From positions 1 through 62,852 of the forward strand of contig NZ_JAFBDA010000021.1 in NCBI RefSeq assembly GCF_016907995.1: a stretch of 62,852 nucleotides of DNA, read 5' to 3'. Both the position numbers and the translations under genes were made by a program. The stretch is from Clostridium sardiniense. GTDB lineage: Bacteria > Bacillota > Clostridia > Clostridiales > Clostridiaceae. A model generated the notes under the pieces. The model was not told the origin of the DNA and made no database searches. It saw only the letters and a list, made by a program, of their open reading frames with translations. This document shows, one piece after another, positions 52,403 to 61,655 of the stretch. Numbering within the stretch: the stretch's first letter is position 1; every line of letters starts with the position of its first letter.

Positions 52403-52425
52403 GTGAATAAAAAGACAACTTATCA
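52380..52425. other. attL of the second element
   Basis: The host coding frame GACACTGGGCATGC runs into non-homologous sequence at about 52398. The core cannot be fixed because the other end is outside the window. CATGCAGT also occurs at attR of the first element. Confidence 0.6.
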
Positions 52426-54092
52426 AGTTGCCTTTTATCGTCACTTAAAATCATTGGATTAACTTCTTCAATAGATCCTATGAAGTTAATCTTTATTTTT
52501 TCTCCACCATCATCATTAGGGTAGTAGTATATACTATCTATTAAAGCGTTTATTATTTGCTTTTGTTCTTCATGTGAAAGTTTATCTATAAAAGCACATT
52601 TATTAAGCAAAGTTTCTATTAGAGAAAATTCCAATGCTTGATTTTCAAGTTTAACCTTTTCTTTTCTTAGATTTTCTATTTTTGTTTCAATATCAATACA
52701 TTCATTCTTTAATAAAGTAATTTTATCAAATAATATATCAGTTAATAAATTTTCATCATCATGTGATAACTTATCGACTAGAATATCGATTTGTTGTTTC
52801 TTATCTTCTAAGGATCTATTTAAAGTTAATAACTCTATTGATTTATCAGATGATTTTTTATACTCTATACGTACATTATCTAAAAACGATTTCTTATCAA
52901 AAGTTAAATCTTTAAGTGCTTTTAAAACTGCAGATTCTATTTTAGATAAATTTACATTATGATTATCACATAATGTTTTTCTAGATGTTCTCTTTAAAGA
53001 GCATACATAATAAAATAACCTTTCACCTGTTTTCTTTGATACTCTACCATGTTGTATTAACATACGACTTCCACATTTACCACAATACAATTTACCAATA
53101 AGTAAAGCATTATGAGTTTTACCAAGCCTAGGAAATGTATCTCTATTATTATCAAGCTGCATTTGAACTTTTAGCCATAAGTCCGGTTCAATATATCCTT
53201 TTATTGAGCTTAATGCAGCAAGTCTTTCAGATAATTCTTTAGTAGCTTTTGTTATTTTACCATTTCTACTAATGGTTTCAGTTTTATTGTAAGTTAATAG
53301 TGAATGTACATTATCAGCTGCTCCATATACTGTCCAGTTTGTACTATTTAAGTATTCAATAACAGAAGCATTTGCTTTAACATATATAGGGTTCTGTAAT
53401 ATTATTTTTAATGTGCTTTTTTCAAATAACTTTCCACTATGTGAGCGTATATTATTTTCATGGGTATATACTTCAAGCTTATGAAGACTGCCTAATTCTA
53501 GATATTTCTCATAAAGAAATTTTACAAACTCAATTTCTTTTTCATCATGTACTAAAGTTACTTGTTGTCTTTTCTTTCCTTCTGAATCTAGTGTAGTAGT
53601 TTTATTAGATCTAAATCCTAGAGGAACCCTACCACCTGTCCATTTGCCATTTTTAGCCATTTCAAGCATATTATCTTTAACACGTTCTGCAATAGTTTCT
53701 CTTTCTAGCTGAGAGAATACTGAAGCTATATATATCATAGCTCTTCCCATTGGAGAGGATGTATCGAATTGTTCTTTTATTGATATAAAATCAACTTTAT
53801 ATTCTTGTAGAGTATCTAGGACAGAAGAGAAGTCAGAAACATTTCTACTAATTCTATCTAATCTATAACAAATTAGTAAATTTATTTTTTTATGTTTTAT
53901 ATCATTCATTAAATTTTTGAATTGAGGCCTATTCATATTTCCGCCGCTAAATCCTTCATCTTCATATATAATGAATTCAGCATCTTTTGATATGTAAGTT
54001 TTAATATGGTCCTTACACATCTCTATTTGATTTTCTATAGAATCACCTTTACCAGTAAATTTTGATTTTCTACTATAAATTGCAACAATCAT
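52383..54092 (-). CDS. Large serine integrase, second element
   Basis: 569 residues. The resolvase domain has YSRKS with Ser10 and GRAMIYIASVFSQLERE. A recombinase domain follows, then a zinc ribbon (about 335-385, CGKCGSRMLIQHGR...CSLKRTSRKTLC) and a coiled-coil (about 420-490). It shares family and neighbourhood with the first integrase but clearly differs in sequence. Its last five codons and stop are supplied by host DNA across attL. Its start overlaps the upstream ImmA-like gene by 20 nt. Confidence 0.92.
   Translation of the reverse strand: MIVAIYSRKSKFTGKGDSIENQIEMCKDHIKTYISKDAEFIIYEDEGFSGGNMNRPQFKNLMNDIKHKKINLLICYRLDRISRNVSDFSSVLDTLQEYKVDFISIKEQFDTSSPMGRAMIYIASVFSQLERETIAERVKDNMLEMAKNGKWTGGRVPLGFRSNKTTTLDSEGKKRQQVTLVHDEKEIEFVKFLYEKYLELGSLHKLEVYTHENNIRSHSGKLFEKSTLKIILQNPIYVKANASVIEYLNSTNWTVYGAADNVHSLLTYNKTETISRNGKITKATKELSERLAALSSIKGYIEPDLWLKVQMQLDNNRDTFPRLGKTHNALLIGKLYCGKCGSRMLIQHGRVSKKTGERLFYYVCSLKRTSRKTLCDNHNVNLSKIESAVLKALKDLTFDKKSFLDNVRIEYKKSSDKSIELLTLNRSLEDKKQQIDILVDKLSHDDENLLTDILFDKITLLKNECIDIETKIENLRKEKVKLENQALEFSLIETLLNKCAFIDKLSHEEQKQIINALIDSIYYYPNDDGGEKIKINFIGSIEEVNPMILSDDKRQLDKLSFYSHCMPSV
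52408..52440 (-). terminator. Terminator overlapping the integrase 3' end
   Basis: On the minus strand AAAAGGCAACTT and AAGTTGTCTTTT pair (one G-U) and are followed by TTTTTATT, inside the last codons of the integrase. Confidence 0.55.
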
Positions 54093-54570
54093 AAGCTACC
54101 TCCTTATTCATAATAGTAAGTCTTGTACTATTATATTTATCTTCTTTAAGATATATTGATAGTAACTTATATTTTATTATTTCTTCAGTAACATTAAAAT
54201 GGTCTGATAATACATATAAAGAGTTTATATTATGGGTTAAGGCTCCAACTATTTCAGCATCAGATATTAAAAAGTTGGCTGCCCATATTCGAGCTCTTTT
54301 TTCTTGTTTACTCCTATTAACTTTTTGAGTATATGTAACACATTCAGCGGATAGATCTCCAATAGAAGTAAAATGATGACCTAATTCTTCAGCTAAAATA
54401 GATATGTATTTTTTAGTGTCAGATACTATACTCTTATGAATGCCTATAGTAGGGGAGAGCCCTGGCACTTTAAAATAAATACCTTCAATATTACTTTGTT
54501 TGAAGGCAACTTCTTCAAGTATTATATTTTCTTCTTCTATTAAATTATATATATTAGTTATGCTTTTCAT
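54073..54570 (-). CDS. ImmA/IrrE family protein, second element
   Basis: 165 residues with ILAEELGHHFTSIGDL, again the EELGH form rather than HExxH. It is transcribed with the integrase and overlaps it by 20 nt. No repressor gene is adjacent; instead a near-perfect SOS box lies upstream. It may have lost its repressor partner or work under LexA control. Confidence 0.8.
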   Translation of the reverse strand: MKSITNIYNLIEEENIILEEVAFKQSNIEGIYFKVPGLSPTIGIHKSIVSDTKKYISILAEELGHHFTSIGDLSAECVTYTQKVNRSKQEKRARIWAANFLISDAEIVGALTHNINSLYVLSDHFNVTEEIIKYKLLSIYLKEDKYNSTRLTIMNKEVAYDCCNL

Positions 54571-54621
54571 TAGTTAATCACTCCATAAATTATATTTATA
54601 GGATAATTACAATATAAAATA

Positions 54622-54635
54622 CGAACATACGTTCT
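54622..54635 (-). promoter_or_regulatory. Predicted LexA/SOS box
   Basis: CGAACATACGTTCT matches the Gram-positive SOS box (CGAAC-N4-GTTCG) at all but the last base. It lies about 55 nt upstream of the ImmA-integrase operon start. Confidence 0.6.
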
Positions 54636-54646
54636 TTGGAGATTAT

Positions 54647-54687
54647 AAAAAATAGATTATATATTTTTTATAATCTATTTTTTATAT
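54647..54687. terminator. Bidirectional hairpin terminator
   Basis: A 15-bp perfect stem (54647-54661 with 54669-54683) with A- and T-runs on its flanks, between the DUF2513 remnant and the ImmA promoter. Confidence 0.75.
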
Positions 54688-54724
54688 CTAAGTGAAAATT
54701 TAATTTTTAAAAAGGATAGTTGAA

Positions 54725-55095
54725 TTAGTTAGATTGTTCAAGTTCTAAAGAGTCTCTATATTGTTCAGCTAACATAGTAGTTGTAAATTCAGCTGATGAA
54801 TCTTACTTGTAGCAGCTTTAGTTTTAGACCATATCTTATCATCACGGATATTATCAATATAATTATGACCAGTCCATGATAAATTTGAAATTAATTGTGG
54901 TTCATCATCAGCATAATAAACTGAATCAAATAAGTTTGCTGTATTCATTCTTCTAATATGATAAAAAAGAGTATTTTTATCATATTTTGATAGGGCTTCT
55001 AGCAATGTATCAGATTAAATACATGATATATCATCATCAGTATTAGCCTCTATATATAGAAGAATATTTCTTATACAATCATGATTTAATCTCAT
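54725..55095 (-). pseudogene. DUF2513 protein, broken
   Basis: The minus-strand frame starts MRLNHDCIRNILLYIEAN, hits an in-frame TAA after SCI, resumes with LLEALSKYDKNTLFYHIRR to the LISNLSWTGHNYIDNI core, then needs a one-base frameshift near 54800 to read the ending SAEFTTTMLAEQYRD. It matches DUF2513, a phage/ICE protein of unknown role. Two lesions show inactivity. Confidence 0.78.
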
Positions 55096-55201
55096 GAAAG
55101 TCAATCCTTTCTATTTAAATTTCAGCTTGTCAGAACTGATATTTAAATTATAAGACTAATGGAATAATAAAATAAATTAATTACGATTGGAGGAAAATTT
55201 A

Positions 55202-55696
55202 ATGGCAAAATAACCAACAAAAGCAGCACAAAATGTGTATTGTATTGCAAGGAAAAAAGCTGCTAATTATAATCCACAATTCACAAGTAGAGAAGGAGCA
55301 GCAGAATGCTTAGGAGTATCTAAAGGTTCATTAACTGATTACGAATTAGATTTATGCAAAGTTGTTCTAGTAGATAAAGTTGTTATTATGGCCGATACCT
55401 ATAATGCACCTGAACTATTAAATAACTATTGTTGTAATGAATGTCTTATAGGAAAAAGAATTACTCAACCAATAGATTCAGAGAATATAGACAACCTTTA
55501 TAGATTTGCTATATCAACAACAAATGATTTAGAGAATAGTAAGGAGATACAAAGAACTTTATTAAAGATAGTGGAAGATGGAATTATTTATGAGTTAGAG
55601 CAAGAAGAACTTAAAACAATAATAAATTTCTTTACTAAGTTAGAAAAGAGAGCTTCAGAACTAAAAATTTTAGCTGAAAAGTATCTATCAAAATAA
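55202..55696 (+). pseudogene. XRE/HTH regulator with early stop
   Basis: GGAGG and ATG at 55202 begin MAK, then TAA (55211-55213). The same frame continues with a helix-turn-helix (FTSREGAAECLGVSKGSLTD), Cys-rich CNECLIG and a C-terminal helix. One nonsense codon separates it from function. Reinitiation at GTG 55235 could yield a shortened 153-residue protein. Confidence 0.7.
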
Positions 55697-55749
55697 CTGT
55701 AGCAAAATCAATTCTTATTCATAAATTAATTTTAAGGGAGAGTGAGGTT

Positions 55750-55908
55750 ATGGCAAGAGAACTTGAAGTTGAATTAAATTTTCCAAAAGATATGAAATTA
55801 CTTGAAGAAAAAATGGGACAAGTATTAGGAGAAATAATTCGTAAAAAGTATGGTCCAGAAATGAGTATGAGAATAGCTGATGAACTCGAGAAAAGATTAG
55901 AAAATTAA
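55750..55908 (+). CDS. 52-residue helical protein
   Basis: A strongly charged peptide (LEEKMGQVLGEIIRKKYGPE) with GAGTGAGG before the ATG. Too short for a family call, but ribosome site and coding bias support it. Confidence 0.5.
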   Translation: MARELEVELNFPKDMKLLEEKMGQVLGEIIRKKYGPEMSMRIADELEKRLEN

Positions 55909-55916
55909 GTATAAAT

Positions 55917-55930
55917 GTGGAGCAATCCAC
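55917..55930 (+). promoter_or_regulatory. GNRA-tetraloop hairpin, second element
   Basis: GTGGA-GCAA-TCCAC in the leader of the 59-residue membrane protein, matching 16770-16783 in the first element. Confidence 0.5.
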
Positions 55931-56022
55931 AAGGGGATTTATATTAACATAATTATATTTAAGTGAAGGATAAATAGATCATTAATTTGTATAAACAATA
56001 TTTAATTTAAGGAGAGATAATA

Positions 56023-56202
56023 ATGTTGATTTATAACGGAAGAATTGTTTTAAGTATTTTATTTATGGCTGGATTGACATTTAGTACAGCATTAGGAATG
56101 TATGAATTTAATTATGCTAAAAGTAGTAAGAGAAGAGTTATTTATGGAGTGTTAAGTGTTTTTAGTTTGATAAGTATAATCCTAGTATCAAATTTAATTT
56201 AG
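56023..56202 (+). CDS. 59-residue two-helix membrane protein, second copy
   Basis: Homolog of the protein at 16849 (GRIVLSILFMAGLTFSTALG, VFSLISIILVSNLI). Intact, with AAGGAGAG upstream, while its neighbours decay. This suggests either a recent common origin or selection to keep it. Confidence 0.68.
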   Translation: MLIYNGRIVLSILFMAGLTFSTALGMYEFNYAKSSKRRVIYGVLSVFSLISIILVSNLI

Positions 56203-56214
56203 GAGGAGCGAAAG

Positions 56215-56412
56215 ATGGATTTAAAAGAGATTAGAAAAAAGGCATTAGAGCTATTAGAACATAGTGAAAATTTTGCAGAATTTCAGGTTAAAGAAGAAGC
56301 TTCAGAATTCTTTATAGCTATATTAGAAAACTTAGATTTAAATTATGATCTTTATACATTACATATAGCTTGTTTAGAAGATGAAGAGATATATAGAAAA
56401 TGTCAGAAGTAA
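56215..56412 (+). CDS. Hypothetical protein, 65 residues
   Basis: An acidic helical protein (LELLEHSENFAEFQVKEEAS) with AGGAGGAG upstream. Early region. No family recognised. Confidence 0.55.
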   Translation: MDLKEIRKKALELLEHSENFAEFQVKEEASEFFIAILENLDLNYDLYTLHIACLEDEEIYRKCQK

Positions 56413-56452
56413 TATTTTAAATTAAAAGGAGCTGTAGGTTAGGAGAAGTATT

Positions 56453-56731
56453 ATGAGAGCATTAGGAGTTAGCTTTATAGGGAAAAGTGAAAAACTAAAA
56501 GAAAAGGTGAGAATGCTTAGGGAAATAGAACAATATATAGATGAAATAGTCATTATATATTTTGAAACAAATGATTTTCAATATGCTTTAGATAAAGTAA
56601 AAAGTATGTATAACGAGTATAAAGAAAAAGATCATTTTGCAACCGACCAAAGTATGCAAAATGATCATGATGAAATTACTTTTTTAGATATTATACCATT
56701 AGGAACTGATTTAGACATTAGAGATATATAA
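56453..56731 (+). CDS. Hypothetical phage protein, homolog of 17585 gene
   Basis: 92 residues; the second half (TDQSMQNDHDEITFLDIIP, then TDLD) matches the protein at 17585-17821. GGAGAAG precedes the ATG. Unknown function. Confidence 0.6.
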   Translation: MRALGVSFIGKSEKLKEKVRMLREIEQYIDEIVIIYFETNDFQYALDKVKSMYNEYKEKDHFATDQSMQNDHDEITFLDIIPLGTDLDIRDI

Positions 56732-56861
56732 ATAGAAATTTAAATAGTTTATGGATACATAATAAATAATTAGTTATGCGTCTATAAACTATTTTAAAAC
56801 GAAGTAGGTATTATCTTAACAACTATATTAATACTAATTATAAAAGTTGGAGGGGTTATAT

Positions 56862-57534
56862 ATGCCATATAGAGAGAAAAGAAAAAGAAAGTTTACATAA
56901 ACAAAAGAATTTGAATGATAAGAATTCTAAGAAGCATTTAATTAGATTACTTAATACTAATTTCACAGATAGGGATCTATCAGTAACATTAACTTATGAT
57001 AATAAGAATTTACCACAAAGTGAAGGAGAAGCAAGAAAAGATGTAGTTAACTTCTTAAGAAGAGTTAAGCGTTATGTAGAAAGAAATAAGTTACCTGATT
57101 TTAAATATATTGCAGTAATTGAATATAGAGAACAGAAAGAAGGAAAGAAGGCAATAAGATTACATCATCATATTGTTATGTCAGGGAATATTGATAGAGA
57201 TAAAGTAGAAGAGTTATGGAAGAAGGGGAGAGCAAATGCAGATAGATTAAAAGTAGATGAATTTGGATATGAAGGTTTAGCTAGATATATTTCTAAAGAT
57301 ACTAAGGGTCAGAAGAGATGGACTCAATCAAGAAATTTAAAGCAACCAATAGTAAAAGTTAATGACTTTAAGTATAGCAAAAGAAAAGTAGATGAACTTT
57401 CAAAATGTCAGGGTGATAGACAAGCTTTTGAAAGTTTATATAAAAATTATAGTTTCAGAGATTATAAAGCTTACATAAATGATATTACTGCAGGTACTTA
57501 TTTATATATAAAGATGCAGAAGTTTACAAATTGA
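56862..57534 (+). pseudogene. Replication-associated Rep-like protein, N-terminally damaged
   Basis: MPYREKRKRKFT from ATG 56862 runs into TAA. The main frame opens upstream of TTG 56911 as KEKESLHKQKNLNDKNSKK and continues for 207 residues with SVTLTYDNKNLP and RLHHHIVMSG (a His-rich, HUH-like motif). The junction looks like a deletion of about 30 N-terminal residues. Similar proteins are called Rep63/rolling-circle replication-associated in phages. The His-rich motif is present, so residual activity cannot be excluded. Confidence 0.65.
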
Positions 57535-57579
57535 TAAATCTAAAAGTAAATATTTATGGTTAGGAAAGAAGGTGAAGAG

Positions 57580-57748
57580 GTGGATTTGTTAAAAGTATAT
57601 GGAGCTAAGGAATTAGGAAGATTAACATATAGAAAACTTCAAGAAAAGAGAATGAAAAAAAATTAGAGATATTAATCAATATGAAGAAGATCATTTAAAA
57701 GGAATGTACAGAAGGTGCAATGATGGAAGAAAACTAAGACAATGGTAA
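57580..57748 (+). pseudogene. Small gene frameshifted in an A8 run
   Basis: A GTG start after GGTGAAG gives 28 residues. Removing one A from the A8 run (57653-57660) restores a 55-residue frame ending GMYRRCNDGRKLRQW. Probably decay, possibly slippage. Confidence 0.5.
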
Positions 57749-57776
57749 TTCATATTCTTATATAATATACTCGTAA

Positions 57777-57901
57777 ATGATAAATATAAGATTAAATTAT
57801 AAAAAAGAATATTTAGATAATATGGAAAAAGAGCTTTAGCAACTATGGCGAAAGCGATGGTTAATGCTACGGAATGTCATAGCTATAATTGGTCAAAATA
57901 A
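57777..57901 (+). pseudogene. Remnant of the 82-residue CxxC protein
   Basis: Keeps the ends of the gene at 22676 (MINIRLNYK and AMVNATECH) but lacks the middle and carries a TAG. It marks the left border of the cargo slot. Confidence 0.6.
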
Positions 57902-58092
57902 TAAGATAGTTCGTAATATGAGGATTAAGCGAATTAGTTAAGAAAAATTGTTCTTTGAAAAATGAATAGTACGGTATTTACAAAATATGTTATAATTAAC
58001 CTCATAATTCCATTATTATACGAGCCAGTTGATTGATAAACAGCTCGATAAATAAGAATTTTTTGAGAAGATTAGTTGTATTAGGTTTGGAG

Positions 58093-58522
58093 GTGAGTAT
58101 AATAGAAATTAAAATTTATCCGTTTAATACACTTGGGGATTACTTTTCAGCTGATATAATGGTAATATATAATATTTTGTATGCATAAAGAAAGAGATAC
58201 ATGGGAACATCCTAGTGGTCATATTGAACTTGGTGAAACAACGTTCGAGGCTGCAAAAAGAGAACTCTATGAAGAAACCGGAGCTGTTGAATTTATTATT
58301 GAACCATTATGTGATTATTATATAAACGGTATACAGAATGGTTGGCATTTCAAAGGAAATGGACAAGTGTATTTTGCAATTGTACAGAATATATGTGATT
58401 TGCCAAATTACAGTGAGATGGGGAAAATAGGATTTTTCGATTGTTTGCCAGATCAATTAACTTATCCAATACTAAGGGATTGTTTTTCTATTGCAGAGCG
58501 AAAGTGGCAATCAACAAAATGA
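58093..58522 (+). pseudogene. Nudix hydrolase, N-terminally frameshifted
   Basis: The N-terminal part (IEIKIYPFNTLGDY) is in one frame ending at TAA 58176. The Nudix box (GHIELGETTFEAAKRELYEE) and the rest are in another frame from about 58181. A short deletion near 58160 and loss of an ATG (ATA after GGAGGTG) explain it. This is the cargo of the slot whose flanks match those of the membrane-protein gene at 23056. Confidence 0.7.
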
Positions 58523-58599
58523 GCATACTACAAAGCCTGATAACTTCCAATTTGTAAGGGAGATTAAAAGAGCAAACTTTAATATATTATAGTAGTGAG

Positions 58600-58637
58600 A
58601 TACCGTATTATTCAATTATGAATATACGGTATTTTTT
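58600..58637 (+). terminator. Terminator of the cargo slot, second element
   Basis: ATACCGTATTATTCA pairs with TGAATATACGGTAT, then T-run; homolog of 23821-23860. Confidence 0.8.
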
Positions 58638-58683
58638 AGTTCGCAATAGGCAGATAAAGTGAAGTTTAAATTAAGTTATATTC

Positions 58684-58763
58684 TGTCTAGGTAAGAATTT
58701 TAAATATGAAAAGATGTGATGTACCCCAATCACATTCAATATATAGTATAGTACACCTAGCCA
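58684..58763 (+). ncRNA. Structured RNA candidate, copy 2
   Basis: The outer stem (TGTCTAGG with CCTAGCCA, one mismatch) and inner stem (ATGTGAT 58714-58720 with ATCACAT 58729-58735) with GTACCCC loop match the copy at 23945-24026. The gene after it is broken, so this copy may be decaying too. Confidence 0.5.
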
Positions 58764-58786
58764 TTTTATTTTATATAGGAGGAGTT

Positions 58787-59230
58787 ATGATAGATAAAAA
58801 TTTATTTAGGAAAACAGAAACGATATTATATGATTACCATGCATTTAGCTTCAAGAATAGAATTATTAAAGTTAGAAATTAAAGATATAGAAGAAACTTA
58901 TAAAGGGTGTAGATTTATAGCATATGAAGAAAGAACACAGGCAACTAATAAGTTTAATAGTAGTGTAGAGAATTAAATATTATTAAAAGCTAATAAGATA
59001 GATTTAAATAATAAAGTAACTTTAAAGCGCAGGATAGATAATACGGTACAGGTTTAAAAGATGAGGAAAGAAAGCTAGTAGAACTAAGGTATATAAATAA
59101 AAGAACATTGAGTTGGAATCAGATAGCATTTGTACTTAAATATAGTCAAGAGTATTGTAGGAAGAATTTAAGAGAGAAGGTTATTAGAAACATTTGTTAT
59201 AGTAGTAACAATACTTTACGTTATAGGTAG
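58787..59230 (+). pseudogene. Late transcription regulator, broken
   Basis: Starts after AGGAGGAG and shows several frame changes. Readable pieces are IEDIEE-like coil segments, RFIAYEERTQATNKFNSSVE and LKDEERKLVELRYINKRTLS...FVLKYSQEYCRKN, a sigma-4-like helix-turn-helix. It corresponds to the intact regulator at 24465. Confidence 0.65.
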
Positions 59231-59353
59231 CTACTTAAAAATGACACCTAAGGTTAAAGATTGGAGTATTCCATATATCTTAAGTTAGCAGGGACTATAT
59301 TTTCTTGTACAATACAAAATAATATAGAAATGATTACAATCTTACAAGGTTAA

Positions 59354-60311
59354 ATGTTAAAAGGAATAGATATATCAATGCATAATGGAACAGTGGACTT
59401 TAGTAAGGTTAAACAAGATGGAATAGATGTAGTCATTATAAAGGCTACTGAAGGAGTGCAATATATAGATACACTATTTGAACAGCATTATAAAGGAGCA
59501 AATACGGCAAGTTTAAATATAGGTTTTTATCATTTCATGAGTGAAAAAACTTCTCCAACTCAACAGGCTATTGATTTTTGGAATGCTATAAAAGATAAGA
59601 AATTCAATGTATTACCTTGCTTAGATATTGAAACTAATAAATTAGGAAGAAGTAAAACACAAATTTCAGATAGATGTATAGAGTTCTTAGAAAAATTTAA
59701 AGAATTAAGTGGTTTAGATTGTATGATCTATACAGGTGGATATTTTGGAAGAGATAATTTATATAGTAGAGTAAAAAATATCCTGGTTGGATAGCTCATT
59801 ATGGGTAAATAAGCCTATGGAAAATGGATTTAGGTTTGTGGGACATCAATACACAGAAGATGGAAGAACTCCAGGAGTTAAAACTAGAGTAGATTTAAAT
59901 AACTTTACAGAAGAAATATGTATTAGTTCTGTGATAAAATCAGTTTAAAAACCTTCTGCATCAAATAAAAAACATTTATGGGAATTAAGTATAAGTTGAC
60001 AAGAGGTAAAAAATCTTCAAACTGAATTAAATAGACAATTTGATTCGGAATTAAAAGTAAATGGCTATTTCGGTCAAAGCACATTAAATGCTTGTATTAC
60101 TGTAAGAGAAGGTACAAAAGGTAATATTACTAGACTTATACAACAAATATTATTAAATAGAGGATATACAAGTTTAAGTTCTAATGGAGGGAACGATAGT
60201 TGTTTTGGACAAAGAACAACTATAGCTATAAAAAATCTACAGAGGAATAAAGGTTTAAGTATAGATGGAATAGTTGGCAAGAATACATGGAAAGCTTTAT
60301 ATAGTAAATAA
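59354..60311 (+). pseudogene. GH25 endolysin, broken copy
   Basis: Nearly the same protein as the endolysin at 47996 (GIDISMHNGTVDFSKVKQDG, LDIETNKLG). One A is lost at about 59777 and bases near 59800, and TAA (59946-59948) and TGA (59997-59999) stops follow. The C-terminal peptidoglycan-binding repeats are still readable. No ribosome site stands before the ATG, and packaging, head and tail genes are missing just upstream. Confidence 0.85.
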
Positions 60312-60316
60312 GTTTT

Positions 60317-60358
60317 AAAAAGAGCTGTAGAGATTAATTTCCTTACAGCTCTTTTTCA
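60317..60358. terminator. Terminator between endolysin remnant and convergent gene
   Basis: A 13-bp perfect stem (60317-60329 with 60344-60356) with T-run, usable in both directions. Confidence 0.8.
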
Positions 60359-60387
60359 TTTATTATATGTACAAATACTTTCTTTTT

Positions 60388-60837
60388 TTAAATACTTTCT
60401 TCTCTATATGTAAGAGTGTTTTTATCTGCATCAATTGAGCATATTCCCTCTACACTTTCAATATACTCATAATAAGTTATTTTCCCATAGGAAAAACCTG
60501 CATAAATTCCTGGGAAAAAGATCCCCCTTTCTTTATCATCTTTATTAATTAACAAAACATAAGCACTACCTTTAACATAACATTCATTTTGGAAAAATTT
60601 TAATAAACTTTCTTTAGTAATTTTATTAGGATAAAAATATCCTACTTTATATTTTCCAATGGTTTTGCTATTTTCTATTATTGGTTTAGTAGATAAAGTA
60701 CTTATCCCATCAAAGTCACTTTTAATGAATCGATAATTAGAATAATAATAAATTGATAAAGCAACTAATATTATAATAAAAATACCTAATAAAACAAAAA
60801 ACTTTCTCTTAGTAAAAAACTTCATAAAAAACTTCAT
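60388..60837 (-). CDS. Membrane-anchored protein, lysis-linked accessory, second copy
   Basis: 149 residues, homolog of the protein at 49191: transmembrane helix (about 12-32), then STLSTKPIIENSKTIGKYK and a GYFYPNKITKESLLKFF segment. GGGAGGTG lies 6 nt before the ATG. It stays intact beside a broken endolysin, so it does not depend on lysis and may benefit the host. Confidence 0.7.
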   Translation of the reverse strand: MKFFMKFFTKRKFFVLLGIFIIILVALSIYYYSNYRFIKSDFDGISTLSTKPIIENSKTIGKYKVGYFYPNKITKESLLKFFQNECYVKGSAYVLLINKDDKERGIFFPGIYAGFSYGKITYYEYIESVEGICSIDADKNTLTYREESI

Positions 60838-60875
60838 AAAACACCTCCCTTCTATATTCTAGTAGTTAAATTTTA

Positions 60876-61343
60876 TTAATATATAAAGGCTATTAAATTG
60901 CACAATATATGTATAATTGCCATTACCCAATAAATAGATAATTTCTTGCTTTTATAAAATATATAAGCATAATTAAAAATAAATGCTGTTGGAACTATAA
61001 TTAAAATATAATAAATACTATAATTATGTAGCCCTGCAAAAATTAAAGATACCATTAACCAATTTAAAAGATCATCCTTTATAAATTTCCTAAGTATTCT
61101 TATCATTAAAATTAAAAGCCCTGTTTCAAATAATGGACCTAAGATTATAATGTCAGAAAAAATAAATAAAAAAGAATACTCATTAGTATTTGGTCCACTT
61201 ATCATAGAATCTGTAACATTAAAAAGATTAAAAATAAATATAAATATTGAATCTGATATCTCACATAATAACACAGATAATAAAATAAATTTAAAATCAG
61301 ATAATTCATTTATTCTATCTTTAAATGTTTCAAACTTGCTCAA
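60876..61343 (-). CDS. CPBP-like intramembrane protease family protein
   Basis: About 155 residues with several membrane helices. The pattern is CPBP/CAAX-like: GPLFETGLLILM (first Glu motif, but EExxxR is incomplete), FAGLHNYS (FxxxH-like) and AIIHILCNLIA (HxxxN). Such proteins often give self-immunity to bacteriocins. TTG at 61343 follows GGGGGTG; an upstream TTG at 61358 is also in frame. Its neighbour is a bacteriocin-like gene. Confidence 0.6.
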   Translation of the reverse strand: MSKFETFKDRINELSDFKFILLSVLLCEISDSIFIFIFNLFNVTDSMISGPNTNEYSFLFIFSDIIILGPLFETGLLILMIRILRKFIKDDLLNWLMVSLIFAGLHNYSIYYILIIVPTAFIFNYAYIFYKSKKLSIYWVMAIIHILCNLIAFIY

Positions 61344-61415
61344 ATTAGTCACCCCCAACCCAACTAATTATACATAAATTGATAACAACTTACATTTATA
61401 TTTTGTTTACAAAAT

Positions 61416-61455
61416 AAAAGAACTGCGAAAACCTCAATCTTCACAGTTCTTTTCA
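61416..61455. terminator. Bidirectional terminator
   Basis: A 10-bp perfect outer stem (61416-61425 with 61444-61453) with T/A-rich flanks on both sides, between the CPBP gene and the palindromic promoter. Confidence 0.65.
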
Positions 61456-61578
61456 TTTAGACTTAGTATTATACAATTATATTAATGTAATGAGTTTTAG
61501 CAACTTGTAAAAGATGCGGATACTGCATATAAATAAAATTAATTATCTAATAGAAGTTAGTTTAACTGTAGATAGTAT

Positions 61579-61610
61579 TTTCTATTAATAAACTGTTTAC
61601 ATAATAGAAA
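61579..61610 (+). promoter_or_regulatory. Palindromic operator, copy 3
   Basis: TTTCTATTA (61579-61587) and TAATAGAAA (61602-61610) around the same inner palindrome, followed by extended -10 TGGTAAAAT. It now drives only a 16-codon remnant. Confidence 0.7.
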
Positions 61611-61655
61611 AATATGAGATGGTAAAATATAGTTATAAACTAAGGAGGAAATGTA

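Noticed and set aside
51641..52403. Shared CATGCAGT at attR of element 1 and attL of element 2 as evidence for one common integration site
   Set aside because: Only 8 bp match, in one case from phage and in the other mostly from host sequence; the two integrases differ, so chance is likely.
57653..57660. A8 run as a phase-variation switch
   Set aside because: The surrounding element has many fixed lesions, so simple decay is the better explanation without read-level evidence.
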